64,000 bases of DNA from NCBI RefSeq assembly GCF_016756395.1, contig NZ_AP018365.1, positions 2,797,501 to 2,861,500 on the forward strand. The letters are read 5' to 3'. Each line of letters starts with the position of its first letter. Position 1 is the stretch's first letter. This DNA comes from Streptomyces sp. SN-593 (lineage in GTDB: Bacteria; Actinomycetota; Actinomycetes; Streptomycetales; Streptomycetaceae). The notes below the pieces were generated by a model. That model was not told the origin of the DNA. It worked only from the letters and a program-made list of their open reading frames with translations, and searched no databases. Positions 26,101-34,855 of this stretch are shown here, piece by piece. Both the position numbers and the translations under genes were made by a program.

Positions 26101-26249
26101 TCGGACTGGGACTGCGGGCGAACCCCTGGGCCCTGGCCCTGCCGTCGGCGGGGTTGCTGGTACTGGCCTGTGCGGTGCTGCTGACGCAGGCGTGGCTGTC
26201 CGGGCGGCGGCGGGAAAGCACGGAACTGAGAGCGGGGGACCGGGTATGA
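23196..26249 (+). CDS. second FtsX-type ABC exporter permease
   Basis: This 1017-residue permease has an Ala/Gly/Pro-rich cytoplasmic tail of about 75 residues, a first span at about 95-115 (TLAAFVLVLVTAFLAAALP), a long extracytoplasmic region, and FtsX cores around DPLVLIAAVGVGTTALAVLLMAGGLAAERRRTEVALLRARGGS and near the C-terminus (LLARLRTMGMTRGQARRLVLLEMLP). Its ATG lies one base after the previous stop. Both permeases share the AERR.ETALLRARGG signature, so they probably arose by duplication and act as a heterodimer with the next ATPase. Confidence 0.9.
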   Translation: MAARKQDGGGRKPEEGARNPAGAEAAADTASAAGAAGSAGMAGAPGAPGTAGAGGPRAAADPAGTAPAQAPADTAAPGDVRLAWVRVRLRSARGATLAAFVLVLVTAFLAAALPRAVDRYEDGALRHAVRAGQYQDRGIALTESYEAQQGLGGTDPLRPAGIDAVQTAARSLLARSVPLAPGASVQGARTTKESEVTDPGLPLTSSHPPTADLVAQAGVAAHARLVSGRMPRAPGAAPGGSAPAAVEAVVTVRTAQVLHLAVGRTLHPRGLSPTPMTVRVTGIVAPRDPGAAYWNEDDDLLGPVVNSQPAGIGEQPKTYWHFTLLTDPGAAPALPQLGAGISLYWYEPLDVGRLTAHGVPALRATLASLSGGPLAARLQDAVGSQVDVGDGLGTTLTNFVQERDATDPLVLIAAVGVGTTALAVLLMAGGLAAERRRTEVALLRARGGSLRGVAGRLAAETAAAAVPGGAAGTLLALLLLPTGRWLLPVLLAALATAVVVLALPLRAAFAVRRPRPGGREDVATARPTRRRLVVELTVVVLTVGAVVALRQRGGGGAGGTGGSGGGSGPGTDPYLAAAPVLVAIAAALVLLRLYPLPLRLLARPAARLRGAVAPLGLARAGRSSAGGQLPLLAVLVALTVTSFGGSVLAGIGQGRDRAATATVGADARLDAVTSTLSPRLPAAVRKVPGVGLTTTARVEQNSADATFSESYAVVLVDPSSYDRVTRAAGLPSFPAGALSGHRGTAGDEVLPAVLSPGLARQVGRETVSLDTDLGSTGIRTAAVLPTTPAAPGSEFVIVSAASVAALAPAAGSAAAQVVPTTMLAMAAPGRRIDAKALREVAATDTSSVSVLLRSQERAALKDSPLQHGARRLYLAAVAAGAGYSALALLLSLLQAAPGRATLLARLRTMGMTRGQARRLVLLEMLPQVLLGAVGGVLVGLAVVPLLGPGVDLRALTFGTAPGDFAAVDFGLGLRANPWALALPSAGLLVLACAVLLTQAWLSGRRRESTELRAGDRV

Positions 26250-27445
26250 GCGGGGAAGCGCGGGAGCAGGGCGCGGGCACGGGCTCGGGCACGGCGGGTA
26301 CGGACCCGGTCGGAGCGGGTGCGCGGGGCGCCGGCGGCGCGGGTGCGGGTGAGCCGGGTGCGGGTGCCCCCGGGCCGGGTGAGCTGGGTCCGGGTGCTCC
26401 CGGTCAGGGTGAGGCGGCCACCGACGGCCCGGGTACGGACGGTGCGGCTACTCACCGGGCGGGCGGCGCGGGCCGTGAGGGCGACGGGCGGCCCCCGGTG
26501 CGCAGCCTCGCCGACCTGGAGCAGCAGGCCACCGCCCGCCTGGGCGGTCCCGCGTACGGGCACGACGCGCTGATCAGCTGCGACCGCCTGGTGCGGATCT
26601 TCACCGCGGACGGCGTCGAGGTGCAGGCGCTCCAGGGCCTGGACCTGCTGGTCGGCAAGGGCGAGCTGATGGCCCTGGTCGGCGCGTCGGGCAGCGGCAA
26701 GTCCACGCTGCTGAACATCCTCGCCGGCCTGGACGTCCCCACCGCGGGCGCGGCCTCCGTCGACGGCTACGACCTGCTCGCCATGGACGCGGCCGCCCGG
26801 CTCAGCTACCGCAGGCACGTCGTCGGCTTCGTCTGGCAGCAGACCGCGCGCAACCTGCTGCCGTACCTGACCGCGGCCCAGAACGTGGTGCTGCCCATGC
26901 AACTGGCCGGCCGCGGCGGCCGGGGCGCCAGGCGCCGGTACTCCGCCCGCGCCGCCGAACTGCTCGACATGGTCGGTGTCGGCCACTGCCGGGACCGGCA
27001 CCCCGGCCAGATGTCCGGCGGTGAGCAGCAGCGCGCCGCGATCGCGGTCGCCCTCGCCAACAGCCCCGCGGTGATCCTCGCCGACGAGCCGACCGGCGAG
27101 CTGGACTCGGCGACCGGCGAGCAGGTCTTCGCGTCCTTCCGCACCGCCAACGAGGAGTTGGGCACCACCGTGGTCGTGGTCACCCACGACCACGCGGTCG
27201 CGAACTCCGTGCGGCGCACCGTCGCCATCCGCGACGGCCGCACCGCCTCCGAGGTGGTCCGCCGCACCGAGGTCGACGAGCACGGCCAGGAGTCGGTGGT
27301 CGCCCGGGAGTACGCCACGGTCGACCGCGCCGGACGCCTCCAGCTCCCCCGCGACTACACCGACGCGCTGGACATCCGCTCCCGGGTGCTGCTGGAGCTG
27401 GAACAGGACCACATCGGGGTCTGGCCGGACCGCCCCGAGGAGTAG
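26246..27445 (+). CDS. ABC transporter ATP-binding protein (MacB/LolD type)
   Basis: This 399-residue ATPase carries an unusual Gly/Ala/Pro-rich N-terminal extension of about 85 residues before the ABC domain. Walker A is GASGSGKST with Lys152, the signature is MSGGEQQRAAIA, Walker B is AVILADEPTGELD, and the switch His is in VVVVTHDH. ATGA overlap with the upstream permease stop marks the last gene of the exporter operon. A C-terminal part after the ABC domain (EVDEHGQESVVAREYATVDRAGRLQLPRDYTDAL) resembles a small regulatory tail. Confidence 0.92.
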   Translation: MSGEAREQGAGTGSGTAGTDPVGAGARGAGGAGAGEPGAGAPGPGELGPGAPGQGEAATDGPGTDGAATHRAGGAGREGDGRPPVRSLADLEQQATARLGGPAYGHDALISCDRLVRIFTADGVEVQALQGLDLLVGKGELMALVGASGSGKSTLLNILAGLDVPTAGAASVDGYDLLAMDAAARLSYRRHVVGFVWQQTARNLLPYLTAAQNVVLPMQLAGRGGRGARRRYSARAAELLDMVGVGHCRDRHPGQMSGGEQQRAAIAVALANSPAVILADEPTGELDSATGEQVFASFRTANEELGTTVVVVTHDHAVANSVRRTVAIRDGRTASEVVRRTEVDEHGQESVVAREYATVDRAGRLQLPRDYTDALDIRSRVLLELEQDHIGVWPDRPEE

Positions 27446-27562
27446 CCGCGCCCAGGAGCAGCCGCAGGAACGGCCGCAGGCGCAGCCGCCCGGAGGAGCG
27501 CCGGAGGAGCGGAAGAGGAGTAGCCGTGCCCCTCCCCCGGCGGACCGGCCGGCCCGTGGCGG

Positions 27563-28279
27563 TCAGGAGGGGGAGACCGTCAGTCCCGCCGCCCCCGACG
27601 CCCTTCGTATCGCCACCGAGCCGTAACCGGTGCGCAGCCGCAGCCACGGGCCGGCCGCGAGCACCGCGACCGCCTCGTCCGCGGCCTCGCCGGAACGCCG
27701 CGCCGGCAGGAACCCGAGCGCGTGGGCGGCGTGCACCACGCGCAGTGTCACCCCGGCTCCGCCCCCGGGCAGCGGCCGACTCCACAGCTCCTCGGCGAGG
27801 GCGTCCAGTTCGGCCCGCGAGCGCCGCTCGGGCACCAGCGCCTCCGTACGCTCCCGGAACTCCGCGACCGCCCGCGCCGCGACCTCCCGTACGACGGTCG
27901 CCCGCAGTTCCGCGACCCGCCGCCAGCCCTCGCGCGGCGGCAGCAGCCCGGCCCACGCCGGACCGGTGACGGACGGCGGCACCGTGAACCGGCCGCCCCC
28001 CACCGCTTCCCCGACCGCCTCCAGCAGTTGCCCGGCCGACACGGTGGCGTCCACCACCGCGGCTATCCCGTCGCCACCGAGCGCCAGGCTCTTGACGGCC
28101 AGCACCCCGCCGAAGGGGGGCTGCCCGAACACGCCCAGCGCCGCCTCCCCCGCCGCCGAACGCAGCCGCACCACCGCCGCCTTGTCCCACCTCACCAACC
28201 GTCCGAGGAACGCGGCGAGGTCGGCCTCCACGACCGCCGCCCCGCCCGGTCCCTCGGCGAAGCCGAGCCGCACACTCAC
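27563..28279 (-). CDS. protein of unknown function upstream-coupled to thioesterase
   Basis: I do not recognise this 238-residue protein. It has no signal peptide or membrane span and contains a predicted amphipathic helical middle (GWRRVAELRATVVREVAARAVAEFRERTEALV). Its GTG start overlaps the stop of the thioesterase gene (GTGA), so it is the third gene of an ettA-thioesterase operon and is probably translated by coupling. Third-position GC is normal for the window. Convergent with the exporter ATPase, with 117 bases between stops. Confidence 0.8.
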   Translation of the reverse strand: MSVRLGFAEGPGGAAVVEADLAAFLGRLVRWDKAAVVRLRSAAGEAALGVFGQPPFGGVLAVKSLALGGDGIAAVVDATVSAGQLLEAVGEAVGGGRFTVPPSVTGPAWAGLLPPREGWRRVAELRATVVREVAARAVAEFRERTEALVPERRSRAELDALAEELWSRPLPGGGAGVTLRVVHAAHALGFLPARRSGEAADEAVAVLAAGPWLRLRTGYGSVAIRRASGAAGLTVSPS

Positions 28280-28698
28280 CCGACCACGGCCCCCTCGTCC
28301 CGGTAGCGCTCCAGGAACGCCCGCTCCTCCCGGGTGATCCGCCGCGGCCGCTGCTCGGCCAGCGAGTACGGCACCACGACGGTCGCCGCCCGCGCGTACA
28401 CCGCCTGCTCGTCCTTCACCTCGTACCTGACGGTCATCGACGCGGCGTTGATGCTCTCCACCCACGTCTCGATCGCCACCGGCTCGTACCGGTGCACCAG
28501 GGGCCGCAGGTAGTCGATCTCGTGCCTGGCCACCACCGACCCGCCCGAGAACGTCCCGCCGCCTTCCCTGTCCGCCAGCCGGAACATGAGGTCGATCCGC
28601 GCTTCCTCCAGGTACCGCAGGAAGAGCACGTTGTTGACGTGCCCGTACGCGTCCATGTCGCCCCAGCGCAGCGGACAGCGGAAGACGTGCCGGGCCAT
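28276..28698 (-). CDS. hotdog-fold acyl-CoA thioesterase
   Basis: This 140-residue protein is a 4-hydroxybenzoyl-CoA-type thioesterase. The signature LRWGDMDAYGHVNNVLFLRYLEEARIDLMF contains the catalytic Asp and the HVNN motif. It should hydrolyse short or medium acyl-CoA thioesters in the cytoplasm. Its ATG overlaps the ettA stop codon (ATGA), and its stop overlaps the next gene's GTG. The link between a translation factor and a thioesterase is a common actinobacterial gene order rather than evidence of shared function. Confidence 0.93.
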   Translation of the reverse strand: MARHVFRCPLRWGDMDAYGHVNNVLFLRYLEEARIDLMFRLADREGGGTFSGGSVVARHEIDYLRPLVHRYEPVAIETWVESINAASMTVRYEVKDEQAVYARAATVVVPYSLAEQRPRRITREERAFLERYRDEGAVVG

Positions 28699-30362
28699 CA
28701 GCCGCGCGTCAGCTTCTTGTACGTGGCCCGGTGCGGGCGCGCCGCGTCCGGCCCCAGCCGCTCGACCTTGTTCTTCTCGTACGACTCGAAGTTGCCCTCG
28801 AACCAGAACCACTTCGAGTCGCCCTCGTACGCCAGGATGTGCGTCGCCACCCGGTCCAGGAACCACCGGTCGTGGGAGACGACCACGGCCGCACCGGGGA
28901 ACTCCAGCAGCGCGTTCTCCAGCGACGACAGCGTCTCCACGTCGAGGTCGTTGGTCGGCTCGTCCAGGAGCAGGAGGTTGCCGCCCTGCTTGAGGGTCAG
29001 CGCGAGGTTCAGCCGGTTGCGCTCACCGCCGGAGAGCACCCCGGCCGGCTTCTGCTGGTCCGGCCCCTTGAAGCCGAACGCCGACACGTACGCCCGCGAC
29101 GGCATCTCGACCTGCCCGACGTTGATGTAGTCCAGGCCGTCCGAGACGACCTCCCACAGCGTCTTCTTGGGGTCGATGTTGGAGCGGCCCTGGTCCACGT
29201 ACGAGATCTTCACGGTCTCGCCGACCTTGATGGTGCCGGTGTCCGCCTGCTCCAGGCCCTGCAGCATCTTGAACAGCGTGGTCTTGCCCGCGCCGTTCGG
29301 CCCGATGACACCGACGATGCCGTTGCGCGGCAGGGTGAACGACAGGTCGTCGATCAGCACCTTCTCGCCGAACGCCTTGTGCAGGTGGTCCACCTCGACC
29401 ACGACCGACCCGAGCCGCGGACCCGGCGGGATCTGGATCTCCTCGAAGTCCAGCTTCCGCATCTTGTCGGCCTCGGCGGCCATCTCCTCGTACCTGGCCA
29501 GTCGGGCCTTCGACTTGGCCTGCCGCCCCTTGGCGTTGGAGCGGACCCACTCCAACTCCTCCTTCAGGCGCTTCTGCCGCTTGGCGTCCTTCTGCCCCTC
29601 GACCTTCAGCCGGGACGCCTTGTTCTCCAGGTACGTCGAGTAGTTGCCCTCGTACGGCAGCGCCCGGCCGCGGTCCAGCTCCAGGATCCACTGCGCGACG
29701 TTGTCCAGGAAGTACCGGTCGTGGGTCACGGCCACCACGGTGCCGGGGTACTTCGCCAGGTGCTGCTCCAGCCACTGCACCGACTCCGCGTCGAGGTGGT
29801 TGGTCGGCTCGTCCAGCAGCAGCAGGTCGGGCGCCTCCAGCAGCAGCTTGCACAGCGCCACCCGGCGCTTCTCGCCACCGGACAGGTTCGTCACCGGCCA
29901 GTCCCCGGGGGGGCAGCCGAGCGCGTCCATCGCCTGCTCGAGCTGCGCGTCCAGGTCCCACGCGTTGGAGTGGTCGAGCTGCTCCTGCAGCTTGCCCATC
30001 TCGTCCAGCAGCGCGTCGGAGTAGTCCGTCGCCATCTGCTCGGCGATCTCGTTGAACCGGTCGAGCTGCGCCTTCGTCTCCGCGACGCCGTCCTGCACGT
30101 TCTCCAGGACCGTCTTCGACTCGTCCAGCGGCGGCTCCTGCAACAGCATGCCCACGCTGTAGCCGGGCGACAGGAACGCGTCCCCGTTCGACGGCTGCTC
30201 CAGCCCCGCCATGATCTTCAGCACGGTGGACTTACCGGCACCGTTCGGGCCGACCACACCGATCTTCGCGCCCGGCAGGAAGCTCAGCGTCACATCATCG
30301 AGGATGACCTTGTCGCCGTGCGCCTTGCGCGTCTTGCGCATCGTGTAGATGTACTCAGCCAA
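28698..30362 (-). CDS. ettA: energy-dependent translational throttle protein EttA
   Basis: This 554-residue protein is an ABC-F ATPase with two nucleotide-binding domains and no membrane spans. Walker A motifs are GPNGAGKST at about residue 38 and again in the second half (VIGPNGAGKTT). Signatures LSGGEKRRVALCKLL and LSGGERNRLNLALTL and Walker B motifs LLLLDEPTNHLD and LLLLDEPTNDLD are intact. The inter-domain linker (KASRLKVEGQKDAKRQKRLKEELEWVRSNAKGRQAKSKARLARYEEM) with its arm is characteristic of EttA. It binds the ribosomal E site and gates the first steps of elongation according to ATP level (known for E. coli EttA). Confidence 0.95.
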   Translation of the reverse strand: MAEYIYTMRKTRKAHGDKVILDDVTLSFLPGAKIGVVGPNGAGKSTVLKIMAGLEQPSNGDAFLSPGYSVGMLLQEPPLDESKTVLENVQDGVAETKAQLDRFNEIAEQMATDYSDALLDEMGKLQEQLDHSNAWDLDAQLEQAMDALGCPPGDWPVTNLSGGEKRRVALCKLLLEAPDLLLLDEPTNHLDAESVQWLEQHLAKYPGTVVAVTHDRYFLDNVAQWILELDRGRALPYEGNYSTYLENKASRLKVEGQKDAKRQKRLKEELEWVRSNAKGRQAKSKARLARYEEMAAEADKMRKLDFEEIQIPPGPRLGSVVVEVDHLHKAFGEKVLIDDLSFTLPRNGIVGVIGPNGAGKTTLFKMLQGLEQADTGTIKVGETVKISYVDQGRSNIDPKKTLWEVVSDGLDYINVGQVEMPSRAYVSAFGFKGPDQQKPAGVLSGGERNRLNLALTLKQGGNLLLLDEPTNDLDVETLSSLENALLEFPGAAVVVSHDRWFLDRVATHILAYEGDSKWFWFEGNFESYEKNKVERLGPDAARPHRATYKKLTRG

Positions 30363-30544
30363 GAGAAACCGTCCGGCATTCGAGAAGGGCCAATGTGCGG
30401 CTCCGCCGCGTGAGGGCAGATACGCCCCATCTTGCCAGCCGTCCGCCCCGGGGAGCGAACGGGTAGGTCAGCCCCTCCGCCCCGGGGGTCCCTCGGGCCC
30501 CGGAGGGCCGGAGGGACCCGGGCGCGTTCCTCTGCCGGGCGGTC

Positions 30545-30574
30545 CCGGTCGGGCGGGCGGACCCGCCCGACCGG
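30545..30574 (-). terminator. 13-bp perfect hairpin after surface-protein gene
   Basis: CCGGTCGGGCGGG pairs perfectly with CCCGCCCGACCGG around a four-base loop, starting nine bases beyond the stop codon of the thioester surface protein. A second inverted repeat, GGGTCCCTC (30486-30494) with GAGGGACCC (30511-30519), lies further on, before the ettA start. Both can act in either direction and isolate ettA from upstream transcription. Confidence 0.85.
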
Positions 30575-30582
30575 TCACCGGC

Positions 30583-32016
30583 TTACGCGGCGGAGTTCTT
30601 CCGGGTGTTGCGGCGGAAGAAGAAGACCGCTCCGCCACCGACCACCACGAGGGCGACCGCTATGCCCGCGATCAGCGGGGTGGAGCTGCTGCTGCCGGTC
30701 TCGGCGAGGTTGCCGGTGCTCGACGACGCCGGGCTGGGCTGGTTGGTGGCCGGGATGGTCGGCGGCGCGGTGGCCGCCTTGCAGTCCAGCACGCCCTTGA
30801 ACGTCTTCACCGACTTGTCCGGCAGCGTGATGTCGATCTTGTAGCCCTGGTCCTCGGCGACGGGGACCGTGATCGTCTGCGACGCGCCGGGGGCGATGGT
30901 GTAGGTCTTCCCCTCCAGCGTGAAGGTGAAGGCCTCGTCGCCCTTGTTGGTGGCGCTGACGTCCACGCCGGACTTGGAGCAGTTCACCTGCGCGGACAGC
31001 GCCGGTATCGGGCCCTGGTCCGCCCACGTGGCCGTCGCGGTGGCCGTGATCTCGCTCTGGCTGGTACCGGCCAGGATCATGGTCTGGCTCGGGCCGCCGG
31101 TCTTGGAGTTGGTGCCCGCGAAGGCGCGCCCGACCGGCACGCTCGTCGTCGCCGACACCGTCACCGAGGTGCTGCCCTCCTTCGTGCCCGCGGGCACGTC
31201 GAAGTACAGCTGGCTGCCGTCGGACACCGTCGTGACCGGGTTGCCGTCCGCGTCGACCAGCTTCACGCCGGAGGGCGCGTCCGCGGCCAGCACCGCCTGG
31301 GCGCCGGTGGCGCTGGTGTGCGCGGTCACCGGGCCGATCTTGCCGCCGGACTTGCCGGACACCGACGGCGGAGTGAGCTCCAGCGACGGCGACGGCTCGG
31401 CGACGGCCTGCGCGGACTGGTCGAGGTAGTCCGCCAGCTTCTCCGCCGCCGGGTCGTCCGCGGCCGCCTTCGGGTCGTCGGACAGCCGCCAGATCGCGAC
31501 CTGGGTGCCGGCCGCGGCCGTCTCCTTGGTCAGCGGACCCGACCCCGCCGTGTTCGCCAGCGCGCCGAGGTCGCTGACCGTCGGGAAGGAGTGCTGGAGT
31601 ATCCAGGTGATCTTCCCGGCCACGTCCTTGTCCCGGCCCGCCTGGGTCAGGGACGTCGCGCTCCAGGGGACCTCGTTGTAGACGGCGTTGCCGCTGGTGT
31701 CGGCGCCGTTGTAGAGGTCGATGCAGTAGGTGTAGACGCTGGTGCCGTCGCTGAGGTCCAGCTTGAACAGCCCGGCCAGCTCCGCGGCGGACTTGCCGCT
31801 CTTGTCGGTCACGGTCGCGCTGCCGTACATCCCCGGCACGAGCTCGCCGAGCTTGCCGGTCGCGCCGCCGGACGTGGTGGTCGCGGTGCCGTCGCCCGAG
31901 CTGCCGCTGTCGGCGCCGGCCGTGGTCGCCCCCGCGAAGGCGCCTGCCGCGAGCAGGCCGGCCGTGATGCCGGCCGCCGCGAGGCGGGCAGCGCCTCGTC
32001 TGTAGGTGTTGAACAT
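30583..32016 (-). CDS. thioester (TQXA) domain cell-wall-anchored protein
   Basis: This 477-residue surface protein has a signal peptide (about residues 1-35), a thioester domain, Ig/DUF11-like beta domains and a sortase signal. The internal thioester is predicted between Cys98 (YTYCIDLYNG) and Gln172 (GTQVAIWRLSDD, the TQXA motif). The C-terminus has LAETG at 437-441, then a hydrophobic span and a basic tail (FFFRRNTRKN), a pattern used by class E sortases. Thioester domains form covalent bonds to host or matrix amines in Gram-positive adhesins; in a soil organism the target is unknown. The start at 32016 follows GGAGGGG; upstream Met codons lack a ribosome site. Confidence 0.92.
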   Translation of the reverse strand: MFNTYRRGAARLAAAGITAGLLAAGAFAGATTAGADSGSSGDGTATTTSGGATGKLGELVPGMYGSATVTDKSGKSAAELAGLFKLDLSDGTSVYTYCIDLYNGADTSGNAVYNEVPWSATSLTQAGRDKDVAGKITWILQHSFPTVSDLGALANTAGSGPLTKETAAAGTQVAIWRLSDDPKAAADDPAAEKLADYLDQSAQAVAEPSPSLELTPPSVSGKSGGKIGPVTAHTSATGAQAVLAADAPSGVKLVDADGNPVTTVSDGSQLYFDVPAGTKEGSTSVTVSATTSVPVGRAFAGTNSKTGGPSQTMILAGTSQSEITATATATWADQGPIPALSAQVNCSKSGVDVSATNKGDEAFTFTLEGKTYTIAPGASQTITVPVAEDQGYKIDITLPDKSVKTFKGVLDCKAATAPPTIPATNQPSPASSSTGNLAETGSSSSTPLIAGIAVALVVVGGGAVFFFRRNTRKNSAA

Positions 32017-32260
32017 GACTTTTCCCCTCCGGGCGAGGCACCTGGTCGTGATGAAGGGGTTGACCCCGCCTTGCCGAGCCCCCGTGCATACGAACGCCGA
32101 AATCCTAGGAAGCACGCATGCCATGACCACAGCCGAAAGCGGCCTGAGCGCCATTCGAATCTGAATCGTTACGCACCCGCGGGCGTGTCTCCGTCATTGT
32201 CGATAAATCCTCGACGCAATTCACGCCAGAAATACCTGCGGGTATTCGCCTTCCGACGGC

Positions 32261-32695
32261 TCACGGCACGGCGGCCGTCAACTCCGGTGCCGGCGGCCGG
32301 ACTTCCGCCCGGGCAGCGCCGGCGGCGCCACCACCCCCGCCCGAACGGCTGAACCGGGCCACACCACGGGCCAGATCATGCCCGATCGCCACCGCCTCCA
32401 ACTCCGCGGCGAGATAGCGCCGGCCGTCCTTCTCGTCCTGCCTGATCCGCAACCTGCCCTGCACCACCAGCGGTTCACCGAGACAGACGGACTCCTTCAC
32501 ATTGCTCCCGAGGTTCCGCCACGCGCGCACGGTGTAGAAGCTCGTCGCGCCGTCGGTCCACGCGCCGCGCTCGGCGTCCCAGCGACGCGTGGTCGTCGCC
32601 AGCCGAAACCGGGTCACGACCAGACCGGTGGCCGTCACCTGGCTCTCCGGCTCCGTGGCGACATTTCCCACAACGGTCACCAAGGTCTCGTTCAT
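32261..32695 (-). CDS. ssbB: single-stranded DNA-binding protein SsbB
   Basis: This 144-residue protein has the SSB OB-fold start (ETLVTVVGNVATEPESQVT, TRFRLATTTRRWD, FYTVRAWRNLGSNVKESVCLGEPLVVQGRL). It ends in PELTAAVP and lacks the acidic DDDIPF-type tail with which the main SSB recruits partners. That is the mark of the second Streptomyces SSB, SsbB, which is needed for chromosome segregation in spores (known for S. coelicolor). It follows the dynamin-like pair on the same strand, 126 bases away, so the three probably form a sporulation-linked locus. Confidence 0.9.
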   Translation of the reverse strand: MNETLVTVVGNVATEPESQVTATGLVVTRFRLATTTRRWDAERGAWTDGATSFYTVRAWRNLGSNVKESVCLGEPLVVQGRLRIRQDEKDGRRYLAAELEAVAIGHDLARGVARFSRSGGGGGAAGAARAEVRPPAPELTAAVP

Positions 32696-32821
32696 CGCGC
32701 ATTCCTTTCGATCCGCCGCGCTCCCGTGCGGAACGCGGTGAGACCATCTTGCGCGAAATCGGACGGCCCGGGAAAAAATATCCGGAAACTGTGGATAGCT
32801 CGCTGGATGTGGATAACTTCG

Positions 32822-34855
32822 TCACTCGGGCGAGTGATACGAACGGTCCGCCCCGCTTCGGGCCGGCGCCGGCACCGCGCTCCGGCGCGTATCCGACGAG
32901 CCGCCCGCCGGCAGGAACCGGGCGGGCCCAGGCGCCGAGCCGGCCACGACCGCGTACTGCTCGCGGACCTCGCGGTAGCGCATCAGCTCGGCCGCGACCG
33001 GTTCGAGGACCCGCGCGCGGCCGCAGTCGGCCGCCGCGTCCCGCAGCCGGCGCTCAGCGGCCTGTCCGTATCTCCTGGCCGGCCCCCGCGCGGCGATCCG
33101 GCAGGTTCCCGAGACCAGCGGGCCGCCGAACCCGCCGACCGCGACCGTGACGAGCGGCGGCCACCACGGCAGGTCCAACGAGCCGGAGCCGACCGCGGTC
33201 AGGCAGACCACCCCGGCCAGCGCGAGCACCATCAGCAACCACTGCACGACCGCGGCGGCCGACCACCAGCCCGGGCGCTCCGGCGCGCGCGGCCGGGCCC
33301 GGACCGCAGCCGCGTCGAGCGCCGCCGGCAGCCCTTCCCCTCCACGCCGGGCCGCGTCCCGCACGGCCCTCGCCCACGGCTCCGGCAGCCCGCGGGCCGC
33401 ATCGGCGGAAAGTCCGCGCACCGCCTCGTCGATCACCGGCCGCGAGGCCGTCCGCCGCGGCGGTCCGGCCTGCACCGTTCCGCCGCGCGCGAGAGGCCGC
33501 ACCTCGGTCCGCCGCGGGCTGTCTGTCCTCCGACCGGGTGAACCCGTCATTTTCCGGGCGAAACGGGAACAGCCCGCGACGCCGACCCGTTCCCCCATCA
33601 GTCGACTCCACGGAGTGCCGCAGGCGTCCCACGCGGCACTCGACCACTCCTTCTCCGCCGACAGACCGGCACCGGCCGCTCCCACCGCGTCCGCGAGCCG
33701 GTCGACGAACTCCTCGCGCGCCGGATCGGTGAGCCCGGCGCCGCCCTCGCCGACGTAGAGCGGCTGGATCCCGCTCGCCATGCGGTCCATGTCCGCCGCC
33801 AACCGCCGTCCCGCAGCGGCGCGTTCGGAGACGATCTGGGCCAGCACGGCGCGCAGGTCCGGCACGCCCTGCCCGGTGAGCGCGGAGGCGGCGAGCACCA
33901 CGGCGCCCGCCTCGCCGTGCTCGCCGACCGCCAGCCCGTCCTCGTCGAGCAGCCGCCGCAGGTCGTCGAGGACGAGATCGGCCGCGTCCCCCGGGAGACG
34001 GTCGACCTGGTTCAGCACCAGCACGGTGACATCGGCGTGCCCCGCCAGGGGCCGCAGGTAGCGCTCGTGCAGTGCCGCGTCGGCGTACTTCTCCGGGTCC
34101 AGCACCCAGACGACGACGTCCACCAACCGCAGCAGGCGGTCCACCTGCTCGCGGTGCCCGGCGGCGGCGGAGTCGTGGTCCGGGAGGTCGATCAGCACCA
34201 GCCCGTCGAGGCTCTGCTCCTCGGCGTCGCCGAGGTCGTCCCCGATCTCGGCGACGCCGCCAACTGAACAGTGGGAAGCACCCTCGGAAGACCCGCCTCG
34301 GCCCGGCGGGCACGGCACCCGCTCCGGCCGCCGCCCCTGCCGGTGCGGCGGCTCCTCGGCGGGGCCACCGGCCGGTACCTCCATGCCCGCACCGGCCTCT
34401 GCCACTGCCGCTGCCTCCGCGGGCCCGGGGGCGGACATGTCCCGCAGCCCGTAGCGGGCGTAGCGGTCCTGCGGGGCCACGCCCAGCCGGTCGAGCAGCC
34501 CCGCGGCCCGCTCCGGTTGCCATGCGCAGGACACCGGTCGTGAGGTGGTGGGGCGGCGCACTCCCGTGGCGGACAGTTCCAGTCCGGTCAGCGCGTTGAA
34601 GAGGGTGGACTTGCCGCTGCCGGTCGCCCCGGCCACGGCGACCACGGTGTGGTCGAGGGACAGCCGGCGCCGCTCGCCGACCCGCGCGAGCAGTTCGCTG
34701 CCGTCGGCCAGTTCGTCCGGGCCGATCCGGGTCCTGGACAGGCCGAGCAGCTCGCCGAGGGCTTCGATCCGGACGGTCAGGGGGTCGGCCACCGCGGGCT
34801 CGGCGGAGGCGTTCGGGTCGTCCAGGGCCGAGGGGCTGGTGGCCACCGGGGTCAC
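32822..34855 (-). CDS. dynB: dynamin-like GTPase with membrane spans (DynB type)
   Basis: This 677-residue protein has a GTPase domain with a P-loop GATGSGKST (Lys82), switch region [21 protein letters not shown] as the G3 motif and [10 protein letters not shown] as G4. Two hydrophobic segments near the C-terminus ([20 protein letters not shown] and [18 protein letters not shown]) suggest a membrane hairpin. The GTG start overlaps the stop of the upstream GTPase gene (GTGA). Streptomyces DynA and DynB are dynamin-like proteins that stabilise FtsZ rings in sporulation septa; the paired genes and the membrane spans match DynB. The name rests on my recall of gene order with ssbB. Confidence 0.82.
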   Translation of the reverse strand: MTPVATSPSALDDPNASAEPAVADPLTVRIEALGELLGLSRTRIGPDELADGSELLARVGERRRLSLDHTVVAVAGATGSGKSTLFNALTGLELSATGVRRPTTSRPVSCAWQPERAAGLLDRLGVAPQDRYARYGLRDMSAPGPAEAAAVAEAGAGMEVPAGGPAEEPPHRQGRRPERVPCPPGRGGSSEGASHCSVGGVAEIGDDLGDAEEQSLDGLVLIDLPDHDSAAAGHREQVDRLLRLVDVVVWVLDPEKYADAALHERYLRPLAGHADVTVLVLNQVDRLPGDAADLVLDDLRRLLDEDGLAVGEHGEAGAVVLAASALTGQGVPDLRAVLAQIVSERAAAGRRLAADMDRMASGIQPLYVGEGGAGLTDPAREEFVDRLADAVGAAGAGLSAEKEWSSAAWDACGTPWSRLMGERVGVAGCSRFARKMTGSPGRRTDSPRRTEVRPLARGGTVQAGPPRRTASRPVIDEAVRGLSADAARGLPEPWARAVRDAARRGGEGLPAALDAAAVRARPRAPERPGWWSAAAVVQWLLMVLALAGVVCLTAVGSGSLDLPWWPPLVTVAVGGFGGPLVSGTCRIAARGPARRYGQAAERRLRDAAADCGRARVLEPVAAELMRYREVREQYAVVAGSAPGPARFLPAGGSSDTRRSAVPAPARSGADRSYHSPE

